Shown here one piece after another: positions 53,590 to 63,891 of a DNA stretch of 64,000 nt. Location of the stretch: positions 5,586,448 to 5,650,447 of the forward strand of contig CM030935.1 of the NCBI GenBank assembly GCA_018136815.1, given 5' to 3'. Position numbers and translations under genes: made by a program. The notes under the pieces are model-generated. The model had not been told where the DNA came from. It worked only from the letters and a program-made list of their open reading frames with translations, and made no database searches. This DNA comes from Isochrysis galbana. Lineage: Eukaryota; Haptophyta; Isochrysidales; Isochrysidaceae. How positions within the stretch are numbered: position 1 is the stretch's first letter; each line of letters begins with the position of its first letter.

Positions 53590-56500
53590 CTAGTATTCCT
53601 CAGAAATGCTGCCATCATCATCCTCGTCATCAGTTTCCTCGCAGTTGTTCTCGTCGCCAACGCCATGACGTGCCTCCACACGGGTTGCCGGCTGCTCCAC
53701 CTGCGGACCGCCTCCTGCATCACGGGAAATTTTGGTGGAATCCATTGGAAATCCTTGCTCAAGGACTGTCTCCGTGTCGGTCCCCATGCGCGGAGTAGGC
53801 ACAGACGCAGCATCCTGAGGAGTATCCGTGGCATCACAGCTCTCCTTGGCTGTCATCGCAGTGGAGACAAGCAGCGGCAGCCGGGTCGGCGAGCGAGTGC
53901 GCGACGTGGAAGTGGGCGGCTGAGGGGCTTCGGCCATTTCCGCGGCATTTGGGGCAGGGAGGCCCACTGCGCTGGTTCCCGCACTGAGAAGGGCACGATC
54001 GTCTTGATCCACCCGAGCACTAGCTGAGGTGCGACAGATGCGGTCGAGCATCCACTTGGTCGGCGCGACGGCAGGGAGACCCGGCTGACGCCATACGCCA
54101 TCGCTGCCCGGCTTAGTGTTCCCCGCAAAGGCGCGAGCTAGCCACAGAGGTAGATTGGCAGGGAGGTCAGCTGGTGGAAGTGGTCCAGCGATGTGACCGG
54201 TAGCGTCATCTTCTTCGTCCTCGCGGTTTGCGCCGGTGGAGGTTTGCGACGCCTCGTCGGTGATTAGGTAATGGGCGACGCGCGGTGAATGCACGATAGT
54301 AGCCCCCGCAGCCATCGCAAGGGCGCGAAGGGTGTCGTGGGGGAGGGCTGTTCCGCGCCAGATGCAAATAGAGACGCCGTCTAATGGGCGCGAGGCTGCG
54401 AGCCGTGCATCGCGAACCGCGCCCAAGTGTGTGGCTTCAAAGTCGGCCTCGTCGAGCCAAGACCCGGCCTCGAGCGAGCGGAAGATCCATTCGGCACGAA
54501 CCACCCAGACGTGCGGCGACGCTGCCGCAAAGTACGCGCGTAGCGGCAGGGCAGATGCGCCGTCGGGCACAATAACGTGCGTGCACCCAGACGGCAGCGA
54601 CTCACCTGAGACGTTGCCCGTCGCACCGAGGAAGCTCGCGCTCGCGATGAGCGCCTCCGCCTCGCTGCGCGGAATACCCGCGCTCAGTGCAAGACTCTTG
54701 GAGCATGCGCTTGCGCGCAGTGCCTTAGGCCGCCTGCTGCGTTTAGATGGCGCGTGGTCAGCGGCGGCTTTCGCCTCGGACGCAAGCGGGCTTGACGCCG
54801 CTTTTGGCCGTCCTCGCTTCGAGGCTTTTTGGTTTGGGGATGACGCCGCGCCTGCTCGGCGACGGCGGCGTGGGCCGACCGCATTAGTACTGGAGGCTTC
54901 CTCCAAAGCACTGCGTTGCCCGTCGTCCCCCTCAGCTACCGGGACCTCGACCCTGGGAGCCGATGCCGCTTGCGCCTTGGGCCGCCGGCCTCCCTTCTTC
55001 CGCGTCTCACAGCTGACCATGCCGACCGGCTCATCGTTGGGCTGAGATGGCGAAGCGGTGGCGGTTGAAGTCGTCCGCGGCTTGGGGCGCCGGCCAGCCC
55101 TCATCTTTTTGGGGGGCTCGCCGATTCCAGGCTCGTCCGGTTTAGCAGCACCGCTAGTTGGGTCCTCCGTTCCTGTGGCATCAGCCCCAGGCGCCCCGGC
55201 TGGTTCTCCGATGGACGCATCGGTGGGAGCGGATGGCGCTGCGATTACATACGCTGGGGCCGCTCCCACTCCGTCGGCGCTTTGGGAGGAAGTTCCACCC
55301 ACCTCGTCGGCACACCTATCGGCAGTGCCGCTTAGGTTGGGAGCCACCTCCCGTCGCGGCGATGGGGAGGCAACAGCGCCTACAGCTGCCGGAGGGCTAC
55401 CACGCGAGGGTTCACACCGCTCGGTGGACTTCACCTGCGAGGGTTCAGCGGCTGCAGCCACCAGACCGTCCCTCTGAGGGATGATTGGCGGTGAGACGGC
55501 TTGAATGGTCGGTGCTGCCAAATCTGGCTGAGCTACGGCTGGCGGAGGCGTGCCCTGCTCCAGTGGAGGCATGGCCACCCCTTCATCTACCGCAGCCTGA
55601 GCTGCAAATAGCGTGTCGGCTCGGCTCGGCTCGTCGATAGCCGGCTCCTCCACCGGGCTCGGGTCTCCCAGCACCCGGTCGCACTGTTCGAGCGGCTTGA
55701 AGTGAGTCAGGATGAGCGCCGCCTTACCGCGCGCTGCGACGCGCTCCCACTTGCAAAGCTGCACGATCGTGTGCAGCCGTGCCTCGCCACTCTGCACCAA
55801 GGCGTTGAGCTTAGTCGCCAAGCTCGCCGAGACACTCCGAGCGCCATCGGAGAGCGACACACGGTAGCGGAGCGAGCCGTTTGCATTAGAGGCGCCTATT
55901 TGCGTGACGCCCACCAGCTGGAGGCACAACTCGCTGGTTTTCAGGGAGTCGTCGCCGCGCTGGAGCTTCTGGACACTCCCTGCAGACAGCTTGGGCAAGT
56001 CGGCTGGCGCCGCCATCGGATGCCCCCCAGAGCTCATCGCCTTGGCCTTACCCGCGGCCTTGGACGACATTGAAGGCTCATCCAGCACCGAGGAGATGCG
56101 GCTGCGCTCAATCGTCTCACGGCGCCCACCATCCGACTTGAGAACGCTGGGCGTCGAGTCGTCGAGCGGAGAGGGCATGGGCGGCGGCTCGGCGGCCGCC
56201 GGCTCATCGGGCATCTGCGAGAGCACTTCGATGGCGACCTCGACACGCCCTTGCGATTTGCTCAGCGCGGCGCGCGCGGCGCCCGCCTCGAAGCCCATCT
56301 CGACCATCAGCCGGACCGATGCCTCCATCTCGACCACCGTCGCTGGCTCCACGCGCGGCCGGAGCGGCCGGCGGCTCTCGCCGCTCTCGGCGGCGCGTTT
56401 GGCAGGGGAGAGGGAGACAGCTGGATTCGCGGGCTGCGTGAGCTCTGCCGTGCGCCGTGCGCCCTGGCTGGCTGGTGGGACAGTCTTCGTGTGCCCGGCC

Positions 56501-56595
56501 GAAAGAGAGTGGCGGAGGGTGGGCTGCGAGGCGTGGCGGATGGGCGGCTGCGGTGTGTGGCGGGAGAGCATCGAGGGAGCAGCTGAGCGTCGCAT
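53590..56595 (-). CDS. UBA + RPA70N + AT-hook + tandem BRCT protein
   Basis: Single 1001-residue ORF. Residues 88-127 look like a UBA domain (ASVRLMVEMGFEAGAARAAL, VEVAIEVL). Residues 198-302 match the RPA1 N-terminal OB fold (LSAGSVQKLQRGDDSLKTSE, SLRYRVSLSDGARSVSASLA, TKLNALVQSGE). A Pro-rich linker leads to four AT-hook-like basic motifs at 497 (MRAGRRPKPR), 533 (KKGGRRPKA), 592 (SKRGRPKA) and 617 (SKRSRRPKAL). Residues 632-722 and 736-855 look like two BRCT repeats (VWVVRAEWIFRSLEAGSWLD; APTKWMLDRIC), the first lacking a clean N-terminal strand. The C-terminus is acidic (EETDDEDDDGSISEEY). By domain content it is a nuclear chromatin or DNA-damage-response mediator: UBA for ubiquitin, RPA70N for checkpoint or repair partners, AT-hooks for DNA, BRCTs for phosphopeptides. 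I know no protein with this exact order. Start at 56595 is the only in-frame Met before the UBA without microsatellite codons. Confidence 0.8.
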   Translation of the reverse strand: MRRSAAPSMLSRHTPQPPIRHASQPTLRHSLSAGHTKTVPPASQGARRTAELTQPANPAVSLSPAKRAAESGESRRPLRPRVEPATVVEMEASVRLMVEMGFEAGAARAALSKSQGRVEVAIEVLSQMPDEPAAAEPPPMPSPLDDSTPSVLKSDGGRRETIERSRISSVLDEPSMSSKAAGKAKAMSSGGHPMAAPADLPKLSAGSVQKLQRGDDSLKTSELCLQLVGVTQIGASNANGSLRYRVSLSDGARSVSASLATKLNALVQSGEARLHTIVQLCKWERVAARGKAALILTHFKPLEQCDRVLGDPSPVEEPAIDEPSRADTLFAAQAAVDEGVAMPPLEQGTPPPAVAQPDLAAPTIQAVSPPIIPQRDGLVAAAAEPSQVKSTERCEPSRGSPPAAVGAVASPSPRREVAPNLSGTADRCADEVGGTSSQSADGVGAAPAYVIAAPSAPTDASIGEPAGAPGADATGTEDPTSGAAKPDEPGIGEPPKKMRAGRRPKPRTTSTATASPSQPNDEPVGMVSCETRKKGGRRPKAQAASAPRVEVPVAEGDDGQRSALEEASSTNAVGPRRRRRAGAASSPNQKASKRGRPKAASSPLASEAKAAADHAPSKRSRRPKALRASACSKSLALSAGIPRSEAEALIASASFLGATGNVSGESLPSGCTHVIVPDGASALPLRAYFAAASPHVWVVRAEWIFRSLEAGSWLDEADFEATHLGAVRDARLAASRPLDGVSICIWRGTALPHDTLRALAMAAGATIVHSPRVAHYLITDEASQTSTGANREDEEDDATGHIAGPLPPADLPANLPLWLARAFAGNTKPGSDGVWRQPGLPAVAPTKWMLDRICRTSASARVDQDDRALLSAGTSAVGLPAPNAAEMAEAPQPPTSTSRTRSPTRLPLLVSTAMTAKESCDATDTPQDAASVPTPRMGTDTETVLEQGFPMDSTKISRDAGGGPQVEQPATRVEARHGVGDENNCEETDDEDDDGSISEEY

Positions 56596-56629
56596 TCTCT
56601 GAGGAACAGGCGGGGTGTGTGAGGAGCCT

Positions 56630-56872
56630 AGCGAGGGGGGGGGGAGGGGGGGGACGAAGGGAGGACGGTGAACGAGGAGGGGGGAGGGGGGAGAAGGGGG
56701 CGAGGGTGGAGGAGGGGAGAGAGAGAGAGAGAGAGGGAGGGAGGGAGGGAGGGAGGGAGGGAGGGAGGGAGGGAGGGGAGAGAGAGGGAAGAGGAAGGGA
56801 GAAAGAGAGAATACTTTTGAGGAGCGAGAGAGCGGACAGAGAGAGAGGGCGAGAGAGGGGTTCCCCGAAGCG

Positions 56873-56915
<43 letters not shown>

Positions 56916-57040
56916 CAGAGAGACAGAGAGAGAGGGTGAGGAGAAGAAGAAGAAGAAGAAGAAGAAGAGAGAGAGAGAGAAGAGAGAGAGAGGAAGAGAA
57001 GAGAGAGAGAGAAGAGAGAGAGAGGGCGAGGACGGCGGGT
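56630..57040. repeat. GA/GGGA microsatellite
   Basis: GGGAGGGA, GAGAG, ACAGAG and GAAGAA arrays immediately upstream of the BRCT gene; CT-rich on its coding strand. Confidence 0.95.
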
Positions 57041-57392
57041 AGACGGCCGTTCGCGCGGCTTTTCCCGCGCGTTTCCCGCAGGCGGAGGGTTTTTTTTTTC
57101 GCCTCGTGCTGACCCTCGCAGGGATAGATGCTCCATTAGGCATTAGCATTAGGCTGAGATTAGATCCTGATACAGTAAGGGTGCACCATTAACTCCTTAC
57201 CGCCGGCCCGCAGCGCCAATTTTGGCGCTTCGGATTTGATCTTTTGCGGTTTGTGCGGGAGGAGGAAGTGCGTGTAAGAGATAAGTGAGAGGGCACGAGC
57301 GAACAGAAGGTGGAACATATTTTCTGGGTGTGTCGCCACCTCCCCCCCCCCCCCCCCCGCGACAGCGTCCCCCAGCGCCCTCCTGAGAGGGC

Positions 57393-57538
57393 CGAGAAGA
57401 GGGTGCAACTCGAGGTTCCCTTTTTTTGTCACGCCCCTCCCGGCTTTTTAGGTATATAATTTCTACTGACCCCTAACTTCGCCCCTAGCCCTAGCTCGGG
57501 GGTTGACCGCGCGCAAACAAACATAAACACGGGGACCC
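57393..57538 (+). repeat. Direct repeat R1, left copy
   Basis: AGGGTGCAACTCGAGGTTCC, TTTAGGTATATAATTTCTAC and GACCGCGCGCAAACAAACAT recur at 58110-58258. The left copy ends exactly where the hAT inverted repeat begins. Bases 57041-57392 hold no gene. Confidence 0.8.
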
Positions 57539-57778
57539 ATCAATAGGGCGGTCAAACAGCTGTTTCAAACAGTGTTTTTTTATTAGGGGTGAAAAAATGA
57601 CCATCTCAAAATTGAGGAAATCTGAGGATTTTTTTCGGGAGAAAGTTCCCAATACACCCAACTAACACATATCCGGGGCCCATTAGCCATTAGGACCCGG
57701 ACCCCCCCCTTGGGCCCCCACAACAAAACGTAATCGAAAACTGACAAAAGACGCTAAAATCGCAAAAGCTTGAAAAGC

Positions 57779-58107
57779 TCAACTTCGAACCGATGCCGGG
57801 CGCGCTGCGTGGCCGTTTTCGACGATCCATCCGGATGGGGGACCCCACCAGATACCAAATACGCATAGCCCACCCGGATGGTCACGCCAATCGGGCAGGC
57901 CGCGCGCCGAACCCTCGTCGAAATCACCCATCCGCCGAGCCCATTGACCATTGAACGTTGAGCCGTCGCCGAGGGAGGCCCGGAGAGCCCAACTTCGAAC
58001 CGATGCCGGGCGCGCTGCGTGGCCGTTTTCGACGATCCATCCGGATGGGGGACCCCACCAGATACCAAATACGCATATCCCACCCGGATGGTCACGCCAA
58101 TCGGGCA
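57779..58107. repeat. Tandem duplication of a 130-bp block
   Basis: CCAACTTCGAACCGATGCCG-type sequence through GGTCACGCCAATCGGGCAG occurs at about 57779-57900 and again at about 57989-58108, offset 211 bases and nearly identical. The second copy runs directly into direct repeat R1. Confidence 0.85.
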
Positions 58108-58109
58108 GA

Positions 58110-58258
58110 GAGGGTGCAACTCGAGGTTCCCTTTTTTTGTCACGCCCCTCCCGACTTTTTAGGTATATAATTTCTACTGACCCCTAACTTCGCCCCTAAG
58201 TCGGGAGTCGACCGCGCGCAAACAAACATGAACACGGGGACCCATCGTGGAAGACACG
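58110..58258 (+). repeat. Direct repeat R1, right copy
   Basis: Second copy of 57393-57538 with a few substitutions, located inside the hAT element. After GGGACCCATC it continues GTGGAAGACA instead of the hAT terminus. Confidence 0.8.
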
Positions 58259-58397
58259 ATCGCCCCGCCCTTGTTGAAGAATGCAACCATGCCCGCTGCC
58301 CGAGTTGAAGAATGCAACCATGTGGGCGTCCGACTGCGGACGTCCGCCCTTGCACGCGCATGGGCAGCACGCCGGGTGGCGACGTCTTCAGAAGACT

Positions 58398-59045
58398 TCA
58401 CACCATTTCCACGCCGTTTGATTGAAAGGAAGAAGCAAGCGATTCCCAGGAGTCTGCAGGATGCACTTCGCACCAGTGACCGCCACTCCACCTGCAAGCG
58501 TGTGAATGAGCTGCTGATTCCGCTCGCCCGGCGCTGCCCTCGCTCAGCCCAGCCACTGTCCCTCTGTCAGAGCAAGGCTCATCTGGAGGTTGGGGATCAG
58601 AAACAGGCTCGGCAGACGGGACAGGAACGGGCGTATTGAATACGGGATCGGAATTCGAATTCGGCGGAACGGAGAACGGCGCGGCGGGCAAAGGTTGAGA
58701 AGGGGACTCAACCGAGGCCGGAGGGGCACCAATGGAGTTGTCTCCTTCTTCCACAAGCGGTGGCGAAGTTTCGACTCGAAGAGAAGTCATAGTGCCCGCT
58801 TGGCCTTGTAGAATGCTGAGTATCGCGTTGAAGGTAGACCCCACCTCCCGCTGAAATTCTTCGTGGCGTTGGGCGGCTTGGAGGGTAGAGGACTCAAGGC
58901 GGTCGACAGCGCCGCGGAGAGCCTCAATCTGGACTTGTTGGTCCATGATTTGGGCGGCGCCGACGGTGGCGGTCGGAGGTGGAACGAAGTTACGTTTGGG
59001 GTACGAGTACGTCGACGACGGGGGTGGAACAAACTCTTCATATGG
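58398..59045 (-). pseudogene. Gag-like coiled-coil ORF of a nested retroelement
   Basis: The frame reads YEEFVPPPSSTYSYPKRNF, then MDQQVQIEALRGAVDRLESS (Met at 58946), a short coiled coil, and a Pro/Ser-rich half ending QSNGVEMV. The layout resembles the N-terminal part of a retrotransposon gag, but no zinc knuckle, protease or RT follows. It runs opposite to the transposase remnant, so I read it as an insertion or unrelated fragment. Confidence 0.4.
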
Positions 59046-59104
59046 TGGGGGCTCGAAAGGAGGGAGGGTATGGGAATGCTCGCCACGATTCCCGAGACTA
59101 TAGC

Positions 59105-59492
59105 GCCGACTTCCCCCTAGTGCTGCGGCTTGTTGCCATCATGTTACTTGTCCCTATTGACACGTCGGAGTGCGAACGAATCTTTTCCCTCGTGAACGAC
59201 ATCAAGACCGATCTGCGTAACAAGATAGATGGGCGTGCAAAATTTGCGCAACCTGATGTTGTGGTTGTGGCATTATCACGGCAAGAAGCTTTCCTTCGAC
59301 TTGCTTCCAGTCGGCGAGATTATGGAGGAATTCATGGACTTGGCCAAGTTGGCTACCCTCAACGTGAACGGCAGGCGTGGGGCGCACCGGCCCACCCCAC
59401 CCCTTGGATCAACTGACGCAACATTGATGCGGCTCATGGAGAATGAGCAGAAAAGCAAGTCGCCAGTTTCAGTATCAGAGTGCGAACCTTAA
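59105..59492 (+). pseudogene. hAT transposase C-terminal dimerisation remnant
   Basis: ADFPLVLRLVAIMLLVPIDT then SECERIFSLVNDIKTDLRNK fits the hAT dimerisation signature (leucine/isoleucine helix, SxxERxFS, R near the end). Near 59229 the frame shifts: the next frame reads LRNLMLWLWHYHGKKLSFDL and IMEEFMDLAKL to a stop at 59492, as expected for the domain's end. The catalytic DDE parts and BED finger are absent. Confidence 0.65.
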
Positions 59493-60338
59493 CCTATGGT
59501 GTATGCAGGGTGTAGTGTGTGTGTGTATGCGTGTAGCTTGCATATTTTGTATAGTAGTGTGTGCAATCTGAACAATTTCAAAAGTCTGAATTGTGCAGAG
59601 CCTGCTCGCCTCGCGCCACGCTGGTTGGAACGCACGGCCAGCCGCGCGCCGGCGCGCGGCGCGCGGCGCCTATGGCGCCGCGCCCCATCGCCCGCCGCTC
59701 CGCGGCGGGAGGGGGGTTTCCTGTGGAACGGCAGCTGGCGCTGCCGTTCCACAAGTGTAACGGCAGCTGACGCTGCCGTTTCACGTGTAACAGTGGAACA
59801 CCTGTGAAACGTTTCTACACAAACCCTGGTCATCCTCCTCAGGTTGGGGTTGGAAGTGGTGTGGGGTGGGGCTGGCGGCCATGCTGCGTGGGCAGGTGAA
59901 GCAGAAATCGGCCGAGTGAGGTGGCACGAAACGCCGGTGAGACATCCGTCTGGTGTCTCCGGACCATTCAGTCCGAACACCAGCGACAAGAGAGAGGGGG
60001 CTGACCGCCGCCGTGCTCTCGCTGGAGCGCGGCGAAGGTCGGCCTGTCAGGCGGGTCGGTCGCCATCGCTCTGCCTCGGATTCGGATTAGAGCGGGGAGA
60101 GAGACGAGGGGAAATCTTCCCCCGGTCCAACGATAAAAAAATGTGGGCCTCCGGATCAACAAGAGTTTTTTTTAAACCCAGCCTCCCCCACCTCTACCAT
60201 TTTCATTTTCCTCGGCAACTTATCGTGGAGGCAGGTAGCCCCCCAGGAGGTTTTTCTTGGGCTTCGGAGAACGGTCAGAAAATGCACCCCCCCCCCCCCC
60301 GCGTGTTAGTAATTATGAAACACTGTTTGACCGCCCTA

Positions 60339-60738
60339 CTCATGATCATAGTAACGGTTGACTGATAGCAGCTCATAGCGGAGAACGGCTCGGAGCACGG
60401 CTACGGCCATATGGCAACGAGCGGGTAGGTAGAAGTGAGTGGGGAAGGATCGACGAGGCTGGGGCCCTCTCGTGAATCCCGAGTGATGGTTCTTGCAGCA
60501 CAAGACGCTAGAGAGAATAAATACAGATCCCTCAGGACCTTTGAAAGCACGCGCCGCAAGCCTCCGCCACCGCAGAGCCGCAAGGGCCTAGGGTACTGGG
60601 GACCACGCGCAGGAGCGGTGGCTGGTGGGACGGAAGGACGACATACACGCAAGCGAAGCTGCCGCGCTGGCAGCGCGCCATCACAATCAGTGCACGCAGA
60701 TGGCTGGGAGCGGCCTCAGCCAGTGACGGTGGCGCAGC
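60339..60738. other. Intergenic, no gene seen
   Basis: Between the hAT right end and the 3' end of the WW gene. No protein-like ORF. Confidence 0.4.
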
Positions 60739-61828
60739 CTACGCCCATCCCTCGGGTACGGTCTCTAGCGGCCGCAGGAACTGGTCGAGCTCCGCTGGCG
60801 CGGTCCACTGCACCCTGCCCGATTTGGGGTGCGAATAGAAGACACGGCCATCCGACGACGTGTGCTGGCGCCATCCCAGGCTCAGTCGGCGCGTGGTGCC
60901 ATCGACGGCATACGCACCCCTGCGCCTCATGCCGCAGAAAGCCGAGCTATCAAGTTTTCTGCGCGCAGTCTGAGCAGCGAGCGCCGCCGCGATGTGAGTC
61001 GCCGAGAGTGCGGCGACGTCGATGAGCAGCAGCAGCGTTAGCAACCCCTGGGAGCACGAGAGCTGGCCCGCGGCGAAGCCGGGTCGCTCGTCACCGCTCC
61101 GCCGGAGCTCGTGGGCGGCGGCTACACACTCCCACGTCGATGGCGCACGCATCCATTGGACTGCAAGCAGGATGGCGACACAGAATGCGGCCGGTCCAAG
61201 CAGCATGTTGAGCTCGTATGCGTTGCTGAGCGAGCGGGCCCTCTTCCACCTATGCCCATGGAAGGAATATACACCTGCAGGTGACGGGTGTGGGCAGGGA
61301 GGGTCAGAGGTCCGGGAGTGCAACTCGGTGAGGGTGGCCGCGGGGAGATGAGTGTGTGGGTGGGGGCGTGCCCTGCGATCTGCCGCAACGGGGTTTGGAG
61401 AGGACCGGCGAGAGCACAGCGAGTCGCGGTGCTGCTGTGGGGAACGGTTGGCCCTCGGCTTGCTCCTCGACCCCACGGCTCAAAGGACGGCGTGGCGGCG
61501 CGTCTGCAGGGCGGCGCGTGCACGAGCGCGGGGAGGTGGTCTGGCGCATGGCTTCACCTGCAACCATAGCCCAGAAGAGTATGGGTGGTGCGAGCCAGAG
61601 GCCGAGCCTCGCGATCGAGAGCAGTCCGCCCCCGTCTCCTCTCCCCCGCTCGGGGTGGGAGTCGGAGGCGAAGAGCAGAGCGACGAAAAGGAGGGCTCCG
61701 ATGGCGCAGAGCGTGCTGAGCAGGAGGAGCACTCCGAGCGGCCCCGGAGGATCCGCGGGCGTCGAAGGAGAGGAGGAGGAGGGGGAGGTGGAGGGCGAGG
61801 AGGAGGAGGCTGTCGGGAGCAGCGCCAT
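60739..61828 (-). CDS. Multi-pass membrane protein with C-terminal WW domain
   Basis: Two exons (61828-61558 and 61274-60739; 283-base GT-AG intron, phase 1) give 268 residues. Hydrophobic helices are visible at GVLLLLSTLCAIGALLFVAL, then ARLGLWLAPPILFWAMVAG, LNMLLGPAAFCVAILLAVQW and GLLTLLLLIDVAALSATHIA, so four membrane segments. The tail carries a WW domain (LGWRQHTSSDGRVFYSHPKS, GRVQWTAPAELDQF) with both Trp, the central FYSH strand and the closing Pro. WW domains bind proline-rich ligands; here it would face one side of a membrane. The start ATG at 61828 directly follows a purine/pyrimidine tract; codons upstream are low-complexity. Family not recognised beyond these parts. Confidence 0.75.
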
Positions 61829-62110
61829 CGAGAGCGAGGGAGAGTGAGAGTCGGGCAGAGGGAGAGACGGGGGAGGGGAAAAGAGGAAGTGGGAGGGAGG
61901 GGCCCAGTGGGAGGAGGAGGGGAGGAGAGCCGGCGGAGCAGGACGAGAAGTGGGAGGCACGAGGAGGGAAGGCTGCGTGGAGAGGGAGGGAGGGAGAGGG
62001 AGGGAGGGAGAGAGGTGGCGGAGGCGTGAGGGAGGGGTTGGGGAGGTGAGGGAGGAGGGGGGGGGGGGGGGGGGGCGGGACGAGGGAGGGATGAGGAGAC
62101 GCCGTCTCTG
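61829..62110. repeat. GGGAGG/GA low-complexity tract
   Basis: G/A-rich DNA upstream of the WW-domain gene, CT-rich on its coding strand, with a G-run at about 62057-62075. Confidence 0.85.
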
Positions 62111-62255
62111 ATATCTCACGTCTCAGTCTCACTTTTTATCTGTCCTCGAGGGTGCTCTTCGGTCTCGCGTGGGGTGGTGGAAGTCGAGGGGATGCGGGGG
62201 GAGCAAGAGAGAATGGGGCGAGAGAGAGGGAAGAGTGGGGAGGCGGAAGTGAGGA

Positions 62256-62306
<51 letters not shown>

Positions 62307-62817
62307 GGAAGCAGAGGAGGGGGTGACGCGGGGAGGAGGTGAGAAAGTGGGGGCAGAGTGCGAAAGGATGGGGAGGAGGAGCGGACCTCGCGAAACGACG
62401 GGAAGGGGAGGAGAGAGAGAGAGAGGAGAGATACCGCGCGGTGAGATTTGAATCGCGGGCGAAGAAGAGAAGAAAGGGGAGACGGGACGAGAGAGAGAGG
62501 GAGGGAGAGCGGGCCCCTGGAGACAGGAAGAATCTGCCCGATATACGTAAAGAACCCGCGAGGTCTGAGCCGGCTCGCCCACGGGGCAGACGTTCCCTCG
62601 TCCACAGGAAGGTGTTTGCAGTTTATTGTTTGTGTTTCACGTTGGGAGCGCTGCGGGGACGTCGAGCTGGCGGTGCGAGAGAGAGAGAGAGAGAGAGGGA
62701 GGGAGAGAGGGAAGGAGAGAGAGGGGGAGGGAGAGAGAGAAGAAAGAGAGAGCGCAGAGAGAGAGAGAGAGAGAGCAGAGAGAGAGACTTGGAAAGAGAG
62801 CCAAGGGGAGGCGGGGG

Positions 62818-62857
<40 letters not shown>

Positions 62858-63238
62858 CCGCCGCCTCGCAAAAGGCGGTCGGGGGGGGGCGAGGCCCGCC
62901 CGCCGCGGCCGCGGCAAGGGGGCAGGAGAGGAGAGGGGGAGAGAGAAGCGAGAAACAGAGAGAGAGGGAGAAGAGAGAGAGAGAGAGAAGAGAGAGAGAA
63001 GCGAGAAACAGAGAGAGAGGGAGAAGAGAGAGAGAGAGAGAAGAGAGAGAGAAGCGAGAAACAGAGAGAGAGGGAGAAGAGAGAGAGAGAGAGAGAAGAG
63101 AGAGAGAAGCGAGGGGGCCCAGGCCGCCCGCCGCCCCCCTCCGCCCCTTCCCCCCGCGCCCGCCCCCCGCGCCCGCCCGCCGCCAAAGGCGCCCGCCAGA
63201 TCGCGGCGGGCGCACGCCTTTCGCCGATCCGCTTCCCT

Positions 63239-63288
<50 letters not shown>

Positions 63289-63400
63289 TCCCTTTCTCCC
63301 CCTCCTCTCCCCTCTCTCTCCTTCTAATACATCTTGGGAGAGAGCGTGGATTCCCTCTCCCCCCCCCCCCCCCCTCTCTCTCTCTCCCCTTCTCGTAAGA
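62111..63400. repeat. GA and CT microsatellite cluster
   Basis: GA arrays at 62260-62306, 62680-62880 and 62935-63110; within the last, a roughly 60-base unit (GAAGCGAGAAACAGAGAGAG) repeats about three times. CT array at 63240-63290 and C-run at 63360-63375. No gene; every ORF is low-complexity. Confidence 0.9.
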
Positions 63401-63891
63401 GCTCTTTGACTACCGTTGCAGCAGCCCTTATTGTAGTACAACGTGAGAGTTCCTGCCTGGAAGACAAATTGCTTGGAAGACAATAGGTTCGAATCGAGCG
63501 CGTGGGGGGGGGGGGGGGAGCGAGAGAGAGAGACGAGAGAGAGGGCGACACGCGTCGCCGTGCGGTCTCGCTCACCCCCTTTGCAAACGAGAAAACAGGA
63601 GCTTCTACGTAAAAAACCAGCCCGCGGCGCGAAAGAGGGGGACGCCGATGGCAGAGGGGGACTAGGATGAGCCCCGGACTTCTACTACAATACTCCAGGC
63701 ACGCTCGCCCCCACAGCATGACACCGATGCTGCCTTTTGAAGAGGACGGACTCAGTCCGAAGACTGGAAGAAGGGCTACCATCACATGCATCCATCAGAA
63801 TTGTGAGAAGTGGAGCCCGGTGACGATAGAAGGTCGTTGTCTTATCGCAGGGCGGCCAACCAGGGGCTTTGTAACTACTAGTAAGTGTTGG
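63401..63891. other. Intergenic, no gene seen
   Basis: Moderate-GC sequence with a short G-run. No protein-like ORF. Confidence 0.4.

Larger units (their letters stand above)
57544..60338. mobile_element. hAT-type DNA transposon, degenerate, with nested sequence
   Basis: Ends are inverted: TAGGGCGGTCAAACAG at 57544 and CTGTTTGACCGCCCTA ending at 60338. The left end has an extra CTGTTTCAAACAG before TGTTT, relative to the right end. The 8-bp flanks, CCCATCAA and CTCATGAT, agree at five positions, so a target duplication is only suggestive. Inside lies a hAT C-terminal dimerisation region (59105-59492). The left end is homologous to a second copy starting at 63892 (shared GGTGAAAA and ATTGAGGA blocks). 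A gag-like ORF on the minus strand and duplicated blocks show later insertions. Confidence 0.65.

Noticed and set aside
62339..63409. Long Arg/Glu-rich ORFs
   Set aside because: Direct translation of GA and CT microsatellites in all frames.
63470..63500. tRNA T-arm-like GGTTCGAATC
   Set aside because: No matching acceptor, D-arm or anticodon stem upstream; only a chance motif.
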